A DNA stretch of 5,308 nt, taken from contig CAZRYM010000143.1 of NCBI GenBank assembly GCA_964604305.1, forward strand, positions 1 through 5,308, given 5' to 3'. Under the pieces are notes generated by a model. That model saw nothing but the letters and a program-made list of their open reading frames with translations, did no database searches and was not told the origin of the DNA. Below, piece after piece: positions 1 to 5,274 of this stretch. Source of the stretch: JASUTC01 sp964604305. GTDB lineage: Bacteria > Thermotogota > Thermotogae > MWEM01. Position 1 is the first letter of the stretch. Each line of letters starts with the position of its first letter. The position numbers and the translations under genes are program-made.

Positions 1-30
1 AACACGCAAACAAAAATGTTTAGATAAAAA

Positions 31-190
31 GTAAGAGGGGACAGGTACGTTGATTGAGGAATTTGTTTTTCAAATTCCGGGTATCAATGTACCTATCCCC
101 TCGGCATCTCATACGTTCTTACATCTTATCTCACCATCATCACTTTTTTTAACCTTCATAACGAGAATTTCTTAATACAACGGGTAAACT
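31..190. repeat. Composite palindromic repeat, copy A
   Basis: A long imperfect hairpin spans 35-102. Outer arms 35-54 and 83-102 (GAGGGGACAGG... / ...CCTATCCCCTC) pair over 20 positions with two non-Watson-Crick pairs. An inner 8-bp stem, GGAATTTG (58-65) with CAAATTCC (71-78), closes a 5-nt loop. The hairpin is followed by a linker (ggcatctcatacgttcttac...) that matches copy B almost base for base to about 180. Here the second palindrome seen in copies B and C has degenerated to cgggtaaactc. The element lies beyond the 3' end of trpB2. It resembles REP/RAYT-type hairpins (GGGGACAGG ... CCTGTCCCC) known in many environmental genomes, but no transposase is visible, so this classification is an inference. 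No gene is supported in 1-410. Confidence 0.85.
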
Positions 191-204
191 CAGTGAGCCA
201 TACC

Positions 205-388
205 TATTAAGTAAGACGGGGACTGGTACGTTGATTAGGAATTTGCTCTTTAATTCCTTGTATGTATCAACGTACCTGTCCCCTCGGCATCTCATACGTT
301 CTTACATCCTATCTCACCATCAATCACAATTTCTTTTAACCATCATAGAGAGAACCTCTTTACCACGGGTGTTCACCCCTACAAATAG
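205..388. repeat. Composite palindromic repeat, copy B
   Basis: This is the second tandem copy, about 180 bp to the right of copy A. The hairpin is 215-285: left arm GACGGGGACTGGTACGTTGAT, right arm ATCAACGTACCTGTCCCCTC, and inner stem GGAATT (238-243) with AATTCC (252-257). The linker 286-360 is nearly identical to that of copy A. A second small palindrome follows at 361-388 (cgggtgttcacccctacaaatag), a shortened relative of the ones at 2190-2228 and 5058-5094. The copy ends about 20 nt past the stop codon of trpB2, so its hairpin lies in the 3' region of that transcript. It could stabilise or end the message, although no U-run follows the stem on the minus strand. Confidence 0.85.
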
Positions 389-410
389 GGCTTTCCATAC
401 CCTCAAAATC

Positions 411-1700
411 TCACAACTTCCCGATATGATCATAAGCACTCAAATCCATAAAGCCGTGTCCTGACAAGTTAAACACAATCGTCTTTGCCTCGCCGGTTTC
501 CTTACATTTTTTCGCCTCTCTAATGGTGCTTGCCACTGCGTGGGAGGATTCGGGGGCCGGGATGATCCCCTCTGTCAAACTAAATATCTGTGCAGCTTTC
601 AGGATCTCCGATTGGGGGAGGTCATCCGGTCTGACGATTCCTTCATTAACAAGCCTGCTGACGATGGGAGAAGCCCCATGATATCTGAGACCGCCGGCGT
701 GTATGGGAGGTGGCACAAAAGCATAACCTAATGTGTACATCTTTATCTTTGGCGTCAGTTTTCCCGTATCTCCAAAGTCATACTCAAATTTCCCCTCCAG
801 AAGTGTGGGACAGGCCTCAGGTTCCGATGCGATAATCTCCAAATCTTTGTTGTTGATGGCATCCATCACAAAGGGAAAGGCAAAACCGCCGAAATTAGAA
901 CCGCCTCCGACACATGCGATGAGAATATCCGGCTTGACATTGGCCTTTTCCAACTGTAATTTCAATTCCTCTCCAATTATCGTCTGATGCATCAAAACAT
1001 GATCCAAAACACTTCCCAAAGAATAATTGGTATCATCATTTTTAACTGCCATCTCAACGGCATCTGTAATGGCCATACCCAGGGATCCGTTGCAATCCGG
1101 ATCGTTTTTTAAAATCGCCCTGCCACCTTCCGTTCTTTCACTGGGACTTGGGTATACTCTCCCGTTATACAGGTGAATCATGTGACGTCTGCCGGGTTTG
1201 GTATCATAACTTACACGTACCATATAGACTTCCACATCCAAACCGAACTTGGTACCGGCATAACTCAAGGCGCTTCCCCATTGTCCTGCGCCTGTTTCTG
1301 TTGTAAGCTTTGAAAATCCATCCTGCTTGTTGAAATAGGCCTGTGCCAAAGCTGTGTTAACCTTATGACTTCCGGTGGGGCTGACACTCTCGTTTTTAAA
1401 ATAAATCTTGGCGGGAGTATCCAGATATTCTTCCAACCCGGTTGCATGAACCAACGGTGATGGCCTGTAAACGTGATATTCCTCTAAAAGCTCCTCAGGA
1501 ATTGGAATTAGTCTGTCCTCACAGTTGAACTCCTGTTCCACCAACGTGGGCGGAAACAACGGTGCCAATTCCTCCGGCTTAATGGGCTCACCCGTACCCG
1601 GATTCAACATGGGGTCTATCTTAAAAGGAAGATCCGCCTTAATGTTATACCAATTCTTTGGCATCTCCTCATAACACAATGTGATTTTTTCCCTTTTCAT
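411..1700 (-). CDS. trpB: Tryptophan synthase beta subunit, TrpB2 type (PLP enzyme)
   Basis: A 429-residue cytoplasmic PLP enzyme that condenses indole with L-serine to give L-tryptophan. Visible hallmarks are the Schiff-base lysine K113 in SHKVNTALAQAY, the catalytic glutamate E135 in TETGAGQWG, the phosphate-binding loop GGGSN (265-269), and S413 in LSGHG, which should contact the PLP pyridine nitrogen. The length and the N-terminal extension of about 80 residues before YRPSPL fit the TrpB2 subfamily; classical TrpB1 is about 400 residues. The start at 1700 was chosen because AGGAG lies 8 nt upstream (1709-1713) and TrpB2 homology begins there. An in-frame ATG at 1805 would translate through a terminator hairpin. 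No trpA is adjacent, which is common for TrpB2; such enzymes are thought to act in indole salvage or without tight TrpA coupling. Expression is very probably set by the trp attenuator upstream. All key residues are intact. Confidence 0.96.
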   Translation of the reverse strand: MKREKITLCYEEMPKNWYNIKADLPFKIDPMLNPGTGEPIKPEELAPLFPPTLVEQEFNCEDRLIPIPEELLEEYHVYRPSPLVHATGLEEYLDTPAKIYFKNESVSPTGSHKVNTALAQAYFNKQDGFSKLTTETGAGQWGSALSYAGTKFGLDVEVYMVRVSYDTKPGRRHMIHLYNGRVYPSPSERTEGGRAILKNDPDCNGSLGMAITDAVEMAVKNDDTNYSLGSVLDHVLMHQTIIGEELKLQLEKANVKPDILIACVGGGSNFGGFAFPFVMDAINNKDLEIIASEPEACPTLLEGKFEYDFGDTGKLTPKIKMYTLGYAFVPPPIHAGGLRYHGASPIVSRLVNEGIVRPDDLPQSEILKAAQIFSLTEGIIPAPESSHAVASTIREAKKCKETGEAKTIVFNLSGHGFMDLSAYDHIGKL

Positions 1701-1708
1701 TCCTCTCA

Positions 1709-1713
1709 CTCCT
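1709..1713 (-). promoter_or_regulatory. Ribosome binding site of trpB2
   Basis: On the minus strand the sequence reads GAGAGGAGTGAGAGG-ATG. AGGAG sits 8 nt before the ATG at 1700. It lies between the attenuator terminator and the gene, so it appears only on read-through transcripts. It decides the start at 1700 against the in-frame ATG at 1805. Confidence 0.85.
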
Positions 1714-1743
1714 CTCAATTTATAAAGATGTATTTTTTCCAAT

Positions 1744-1784
1744 AAAAAAAGCGGGGAACCCATTTTTCCGAGTTCCCCGCTTTT
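1744..1784 (-). terminator. Intrinsic terminator of the trp attenuator
   Basis: On the minus strand, 1784-1770 (AAAAGCGGGGAACTC) pairs with 1761-1747 (GGGTTCCCCGCTTTT). This gives a 15-bp stem with one G-T wobble and an 8-nt loop. A run of seven T follows (1750-1744, overlapping the foot of the stem). It lies in the 5' leader, 44 nt before the trpB2 start codon, and after the leader peptide stop. It therefore cannot serve an upstream gene's end: the promoter that feeds it is only about 180 nt away. It corresponds to the 3:4 hairpin of classical trp attenuators. Confidence 0.94.
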
Positions 1785-1842
1785 AGGATTTATGTCAGTC
1801 GTCATTCATGCAACGAACGAACACCGCCTCCAAAAAACGGGG
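1775..1842 (-). promoter_or_regulatory. Antiterminator helix of the trp attenuator
   Basis: On the minus strand, 1842-1829 (CCCCGTTTTTTGGA) can pair with 1788-1775 (TCCTAAAAGCGGGG). Thirteen of 14 positions pair, with one G-T wobble and one T-T mismatch. The second segment contains the first ten bases of the terminator's 5' arm, so the two helices exclude each other. The first segment lies inside the leader reading frame, six nt after the third consecutive Trp codon. A ribosome stalled at codons 16-18 would leave most or all of it free, while a ribosome at codon 24 or at the stop region would cover it. A weaker hairpin, 1847-1841 with 1831-1825, may act as the 1:2 pause structure. Confidence 0.85.
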
Positions 1843-1901
1843 CAGCGCCACCACCAAACGTTCATATTTACTTGCTGAAATGACAACGTGTACTCTTTCA
1901 T
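1806..1901 (-). CDS. trpL: trp operon-type leader peptide (31 aa)
   Basis: A 31-codon frame that begins MKEYTLSF, contains VWWWRCPVFW, and stops at TGA (1808-1806). Trp codons are numbers 16, 17, 18 (1856-1848) and 24 (1832-1830): four of 31 residues, in a protein context where about 1 percent is normal. GGAGAG (1907-1912) lies 5 nt before the ATG, and the ATG is about 22 nt after the predicted transcription start. Its role is to sense charged tRNA-Trp: translation speed across the WWW cluster chooses between the antiterminator and the terminator. The peptide itself probably has no function. Homology searching would find little, because only the Trp codons are conserved in such leaders, and the gene is too short for routine calling. 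Confidence 0.93.
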   Translation of the reverse strand: MKEYTLSFQQVNMNVWWWRCPVFWRRCSFVA

Positions 1902-1929
1902 TTTATCTCTCCAAATTCTCAGTTGTAAA

Positions 1930-1958
1930 ATATTAACAGATTTCAGGCGTTTTGTCAA
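1930..1958 (-). promoter_or_regulatory. Sigma70-type promoter of the trp leader and trpB2
   Basis: On the minus strand, the -35 box TTGACA (1958-1953) is followed by a 17-nt spacer and the -10 box TAATAT (1935-1930). The -35 is a perfect consensus and the -10 has one change. Transcription should start near 1923-1924 (A), giving a leader of about 223 nt before trpB2, or a terminated RNA of about 180 nt. No palindrome resembling a TrpR operator (ACTAGTTAACTAGT type) is evident over the promoter. Attenuation is therefore the only tryptophan control that can be seen. Confidence 0.92.
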
Positions 1959-2005
1959 GGGATCAACCGTTTTCATACAATCAATTTTTCATACCTCAGA
2001 AGCCA

Positions 2006-2036
2006 CTTAGTAAGACGGGGACTGGTACGTTGATTT
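2006..2036. repeat. Solitary left half of the composite repeat
   Basis: TTAGTAAGACGGGGACTGG (2008-2026) and the following bases to 2036 match the left flank and left arm of copy B (209-236) almost exactly. The pairing right arm is missing: a complete copy (2043-2110) starts only a few bases later. This is either one copy inserted into another or a deletion between two tandem copies. Confidence 0.75.
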
Positions 2037-2042
2037 ATACGA

Positions 2043-2228
2043 GAGGGGACAGGTCAGATGATTAAGGAATTTGCCTTTCAAATTCCGTGTATCAGCTGAC
2101 CTGTCCCCTCGGAATCTCAAACATTCTTACAATTTAGCTCACTATCAGCCACAGATTCTTTTACTCTGTCATAACGAAAAACCACTGTTATACCCCGGGA
2201 GCACACACAGGTGCTCCCCTACACATAG
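2043..2228. repeat. Composite palindromic repeat, copy C
   Basis: The hairpin is 2043-2110. Arms 2043-2062 and 2091-2110 pair with a single mismatch, and inner stem GGAATTTG (2066-2073) pairs with CAAATTCC (2079-2086). The linker 2111-2190 aligns with those of copies A and B (ggaatctcaaacattcttac, then ...tcataacga). It ends in a second palindrome, GGGAGCAC (2197-2204) with GTGCTCCC (2211-2218), followed by ctacacatag. A motif gtggagttttccc (2229-2241) follows and recurs beside the palindrome at 5058-5094. The element occupies the spacer between the trp promoter and the 3' end of the barrel gene. No gene is supported in 1985-2328. Confidence 0.85.
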
Positions 2229-2278
2229 TGTGGAGTTTTCCCCTCGGAATCCCCAATATCTTAAAACCCCACAAACTA

Positions 2279-2358
2279 GATGGGGACTGGTACGATGATT
2301 AAGGAATTTGCTTCTCAAATTCCGTGTATCAGCGGCCCTGTCCCCTCGGAATCCCAAA
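2279..2358. repeat. Palindromic repeat, copy D, overlapping the barrel gene
   Basis: Hairpin 2279-2347 keeps the perfect inner stem (2303-2310 with 2316-2323), but its outer arms have decayed, with several mismatches (GGTACGATGAT against ATCAGCGGCCC). The usual right flank, ggaatcycaaac, is present to about 2358. The linker then breaks off and the barrel coding sequence begins. The stop codon and last codons of that gene, read on the minus strand, lie in this copy's right arm and flank. Confidence 0.8.
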
Positions 2359-3738
2359 CTCCACAAACTGCATCATGGGAATATACTTCGTCGCCCCAAC
2401 CGAAAATTCCAGTATATAATCATTAAATCCCTCAAACAATTTCTTGTTAATAACCCTGCCAACGGTTATATCCAAATCCAAATGGGTATCCCAGACAAAA
2501 TCCACACCAAAATTGAATTTCAGCTTATGCTGCATCTCCAATACCGGATCTTCGAGCCAAACAAATCCCGAGCCGGTGTTCTTCTCCTCCCGGAAGGGTT
2601 CTCTTTCCCCAAGACAAACAAACTCATAATGAGCTTGGGCATTCCAGTTTTCCTCATTAAACTTGTAAAACACATCCACAGAAGCACTGTTTTCACCGTA
2701 AAGGTAACCCAGCATGTTGTATTCCACGGGTAAATCCCGCCACTGCTCTTCATCGTAATGTGTGTACGCGTAAGGGGGGACGGTGGAAGAATGGGCACTG
2801 GCTTGAAACGTATAACGTGTGGCTCCGGCAAATTCAGCTCCTATCCTGGATCTTTCACCAATATTAATTGCCCCGCCAAGATCCCATGCGATTTTCTGAA
2901 GATGTCCCTCCGTTTTCTTTGAAGGGTCAAACAACTGTTCCGGGAAAAAATCATCCACCATGACTTCACCGAATAATCTGAAAAAATCGTTATCCAATTC
3001 CAAAAAGACTCCCATAAAACCGTTGTCATTCACCGCATCACTTTCCCAAGGACCTGTCTGATTGCACCGTATCTCCTGCGTCGTCTGAAATGGTGGCGGC
3101 GTGTGCATGTACATAAAATTCAGTGATCTGCCGAAAAAGAGAATGGCATCGGAGAAACCAAAACGAAAACCATCGAAAAGGTTCAATGAATAAGTTCTAT
3201 AATACAAAGTTTTAGCTGTTTGAACCCGTTCTATGTCAGACAGAGAGTAATCAAGAATTTCATTTCTGAGGAACAGCATGTTAAAATCAACGGTAAAGAC
3301 ATCTCCAAAAGGCTTGTAAAGAAGAGAAACGGAAGGATAAGAACCCGAATTGGGCGCTAGCCAGAGCTTGTACGATTCACCCAGACCCTTTTCAAGGTTT
3401 TGATAGCCTGCAGAAGCGATTAACTTTTCTCCCTCATACCAAGCGTAGCCGTAATCAAGTAAATAATAAAAATCCTCAAGCGGACCAGGCCATTTGGAAG
3501 CGTGGATATTGTGAGGTTGAAAGTCACCAATCATAAAATTCCTAAAATCAAAGGCACCCGTCAATCCAAACTGACCGTCAAACACATATCCCCCTACACC
3601 GGCCTGTAATCCCCAATTACTAACAACTTCATTATGTTCTGTTTCGGCAAAAGTAAAGAAATAGGCGTCGACTTCAGTTGCCATAAGTTGAAAAACCAGC
3701 CCGATTAACAGAAAACAAAAAAGCACACCTCTTCTCAT
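2329..3738 (-). CDS. Outer-membrane beta-barrel protein, Wzi-like (weak family call)
   Basis: A 469-residue precursor with a signal peptide: MRR, hydrophobic core GVLFCFLLIGLVFQ, then a cleavage site after LMA (20) or VDA (25). The remainder is rich in aromatic residues and in short alternating strands (for example FRFGFSDAILFFGRSLNFMY, 191-210), with no long hydrophobic helix, as in a porin-size barrel. The segment GLGESYKLWLAP (118-129), followed by FRFGFSDAILFFGR, recalls the layout of capsule-assembly Wzi proteins. I hold that only loosely; an unrelated barrel is the alternative, and no substrate can be named. The ATG at 3738 was chosen because the signal peptide starts there and AGGGGG lies 7 nt upstream. 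The longer open frame, from a TTG at 3924, would bury the signal. The end is odd: after a barrel-like QFVEF the frame runs on as GIPRGQGR, encoded by repeat D. Confidence 0.8.
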   Translation of the reverse strand: MRRGVLFCFLLIGLVFQLMATEVDAYFFTFAETEHNEVVSNWGLQAGVGGYVFDGQFGLTGAFDFRNFMIGDFQPHNIHASKWPGPLEDFYYLLDYGYAWYEGEKLIASAGYQNLEKGLGESYKLWLAPNSGSYPSVSLLYKPFGDVFTVDFNMLFLRNEILDYSLSDIERVQTAKTLYYRTYSLNLFDGFRFGFSDAILFFGRSLNFMYMHTPPPFQTTQEIRCNQTGPWESDAVNDNGFMGVFLELDNDFFRLFGEVMVDDFFPEQLFDPSKKTEGHLQKIAWDLGGAINIGERSRIGAEFAGATRYTFQASAHSSTVPPYAYTHYDEEQWRDLPVEYNMLGYLYGENSASVDVFYKFNEENWNAQAHYEFVCLGEREPFREEKNTGSGFVWLEDPVLEMQHKLKFNFGVDFVWDTHLDLDITVGRVINKKLFEGFNDYILEFSVGATKYIPMMQFVEFGIPRGQGR

Positions 3739-3884
3739 AACACTTCCCCCTAATTTCCGGATTACTTTATTTCTACGCTTTATTTTTTGGATGGGAGCAA
3801 TTGTGTGTACCCCCGTTCTTTTTTTCCTTTCATGTTTAAAAAATATTTCAGACTCGGGTCGTGTCGAGTTTTCCCCGGAGGTTT
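3739..3884 (-). other. Spacer between the membrane-protein and barrel genes
   Basis: This 146-nt gap holds two weak structures on the minus strand. ACTCG (3869-3865) pairs with CGAGT (3856-3852) in a short stem, with a T-run a few bases later (3846-3841), a poor terminator candidate. GGGGGTA pairs with TGCTCCC around 3790-3815. No convincing -35/-10 pair is seen. The two genes may share a transcript, or the barrel gene may have its own weak promoter here. The motif ccggggaaaactc, also found near 2229-2241 and 4994-5006, occurs next to the upstream gene's stop. Confidence 0.3.
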
Positions 3885-4922
3885 TCAAATATTCTGCAAC
3901 CCCTCCTGAACATATTCTGCCCAAAATCTTTTAAAAAATGCCAAAAATGGAATCCCTATTAAAACACCCGGCAAACCGAAAATAGAACCGGCAACAAGAA
4001 TGGCAAGTAAAATAGCAAACCAGTTCAGCTTCATTCTGGACCCCTGAATACGCGGCTGCAAAACCCAGGATTCAAATTGATTGGCAAACAAAAACACAAT
4101 GAGCATCTTAATTAAGCCCGGAATACCGCCATACAAAAATCCAAGCAACATCCCCGGTATTGAAACCAGAGTAGGTCCTAAAAATGGTATAAAGTCAAAA
4201 ATACCTGAAAGAAAGCCAAGAAACAGAGAATAAGGAACGCCCGAAAGAGATGTACCAACTCCCACCATCACACCCACAATCAAAGCAAGGATCACTTGTC
4301 CCCGGATATAATGCTCGATATCTTTATAACACTCCCGAATAAAATGAATGGACCTTTTTCTTGTGCTTTCAGGAAAAAGTCGCCAAAGGTTCTCCCTTAA
4401 AACCGGCATCACCGTTGCAAAATAAGCTGCCGTTATGACAAATAAAATCGCTGAAGTTGAAACAGCGGGAATATGCTGGATAATCGTGTTTAAAATCGAA
4501 GCACCAAATTCAGAAATATTTCGACCAACATCACCAATCAGTGAATTCACCCACTCAGTGAGCCTGGGATCGATATTCTCTCCGTTAAAAAAATTCTCCA
4601 CATTGATGTCACTGGCCGTACTCCCAACAACGGGGAAAAATTTCTTACCCTCTTCGATGAGCACGGGAAAAATGGAATAAATGGCGAACGCAATAAGAAC
4701 AAACATCCCGATGGAACTGATTAACAGAGCCAATTTATACTTGATAAAACGTGTTAAAAATCTCGTGGGAACACTGATGATCATGGACAAATACCAGCCA
4801 AAAAGAATGGCCCCCATGATCTGCGGTGAAGCTTTAAAAAAGGCAAAAAACAAAAACAGGTAGAGAACAATAACCCACATCGCAGGGTCAAAGGCCTTTA
4901 CAGGCAGGTCTATTCTTTTCAT
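3885..4922 (-). CDS. AI-2E/PerM family inner-membrane protein
   Basis: A 345-residue polytopic membrane protein. Hydrophobic segments appear at about 14-29, 32-50, 62-86, 152-174, 207-227, 231-262, 265-280 and 300-328. A soluble loop at about 87-150 lies between the two membrane halves, the usual architecture of this family. Family motifs are present: FDFIPFLGP (242-250), LQPRIQGSRMKLN (288-300) and the terminal GLPGVLIGIPFLAFF (316-330). The length is typical (about 340-370). Members include the TqsA autoinducer-2 exporter and Na+/H+ antiporters, so the substrate here cannot be assigned. The start at 4922 was chosen as an ATG with GGGGGGA 4 nt upstream and a normal N-terminus; an in-frame TTG at 4961 is less likely. 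The barrel gene follows 146 nt downstream on the same strand. Confidence 0.92.
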   Translation of the reverse strand: MKRIDLPVKAFDPAMWVIVLYLFLFFAFFKASPQIMGAILFGWYLSMIISVPTRFLTRFIKYKLALLISSIGMFVLIAFAIYSIFPVLIEEGKKFFPVVGSTASDINVENFFNGENIDPRLTEWVNSLIGDVGRNISEFGASILNTIIQHIPAVSTSAILFVITAAYFATVMPVLRENLWRLFPESTRKRSIHFIRECYKDIEHYIRGQVILALIVGVMVGVGTSLSGVPYSLFLGFLSGIFDFIPFLGPTLVSIPGMLLGFLYGGIPGLIKMLIVFLFANQFESWVLQPRIQGSRMKLNWFAILLAILVAGSIFGLPGVLIGIPFLAFFKRFWAEYVQEGLQNI

Positions 4923-4976
4923 ACAGTCCCCCCGGTCATTTAATCCCCTCACTCGTGACAAATAATCAACAGAGAT

Positions 4977-4982
4977 ATTATA
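4977..4982 (-). promoter_or_regulatory. Possible -10 box for the membrane-protein gene
   Basis: On the minus strand TATAAT occurs 54 nt before the ATG at 4922, which is a sensible distance. The match to consensus is perfect, but the sequence 17 nt further upstream (GAGTTT) is a poor -35, so this rests on the -10 alone. Confidence 0.35.
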
Positions 4983-5057
4983 CCATCATTCAGCCGGGAA
5001 AACTCCAAATCTGCTTATAATGTTTAATGTAAAGGGTGAAGCGGGAAAATCGTTTCA

Positions 5058-5125
5058 TACCGGGGAGCACATGCATGTGCTCCCCTACATAAAGCGTGGA
5101 GTTTTTCCCATAGGGAAAACACTCC
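5058..5125. repeat. Palindrome copy plus an adjoining inverted repeat
   Basis: GGGGAGCACATG followed by CATGTGCTCCCC (5062-5085) is a perfect 24-bp palindrome, followed by ctacataaag. It matches the second palindrome of composite copy C (2190-2228), without the long hairpin part. Directly beside it, ggag-t-ttttccc (5098-5109) pairs with gggaaaa-ca-ctcc (5113-5125) around a 3-nt turn, a second stem. The motif gtggagttttcccc also follows copy C, so palindrome and motif seem to travel together. Confidence 0.75.
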
Positions 5126-5141
5126 AAGGACAGTGTCTTCT

Positions 5142-5173
5142 CTGGCCACACGCAGGTGCTCCCCTACATAGAG
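5142..5173. repeat. Degenerate copy of the small palindrome
   Basis: The right half, caggtgctcccctacatag (5153-5171), matches the palindromes at 2209-2228 and 5076-5094. The left half (ctggccacacg) has lost most of the pairing bases. All four copies in the window have the same orientation: GTAGGGG reads on the minus strand. Confidence 0.65.
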
Positions 5174-5235
5174 CTTGCTGAAAAACGCAAAACCCCCACT
5201 AATAAATATTTACAGCTTGTTTTTGTCTGTTTAGG

Positions 5236-5274
5236 TGCAAGGTTTTTTTAAGAAAATAGGCGAAAAACCTTGCA
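5236..5274. repeat. 12-bp perfect inverted repeat near the right edge
   Basis: TGCAAGGTTTTT (5236-5247) and AAAAACCTTGCA (5263-5274) are exact inverted repeats around a 15-nt loop. It could be a hairpin beyond an unseen gene, or part of a mobile-element end. A short run cccccccgtggggggg follows (5285-5300). No gene is supported anywhere in 4923-5308; apart from the listed repeats and the -10 candidate, I see nothing in it. Confidence 0.6.

Noticed and set aside
31..390. Tandem hairpins as a possible CRISPR array
   Set aside because: There are only two units of about 180 bp, with conserved rather than unique intervening sequence and no cas genes.
1741..1790. The hairpin at 1744-1784 as a bidirectional terminator for a plus-strand gene
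   Set aside because: No plus-strand gene ends there, and on the plus strand the stem is followed by only four T. The long T-run is on the minus strand, in the trpB2 leader.
1701..1805. In-frame N-terminal extension of TrpB2 starting at the ATG directly after the leader peptide stop
   Set aside because: It would translate through the terminator hairpin, lacks its own Shine-Dalgarno, and adds 35 residues unrelated to TrpB2. The ATG at 1700 has a good AGGAG. Reinitiation after the leader stop is possible but unsupported.
1700..1930. T-box or TRAP-type control of trpB2
   Set aside because: No T-box bulge sequence or series of GAG/UAG triplets with regular spacing is seen. The Trp-rich translated frame explains the leader better.
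2169..2366. Open frames across the repeats (65 aa minus, 75 aa plus)
   Set aside because: They are translations of the hairpin and palindrome sequences. No ribosome binding site or protein-like composition supports them.
3739..3924. Longer barrel frame beginning at a TTG inside the upstream gene
   Set aside because: It would place 62 charged residues before a clear signal peptide; the ATG at 3738 has a ribosome binding site.
4923..4961. TTG start of the AI-2E/PerM gene, 13 codons upstream
   Set aside because: The ATG at 4922 has a G-rich ribosome binding site and a usual N-terminus; the extension has no family resemblance.
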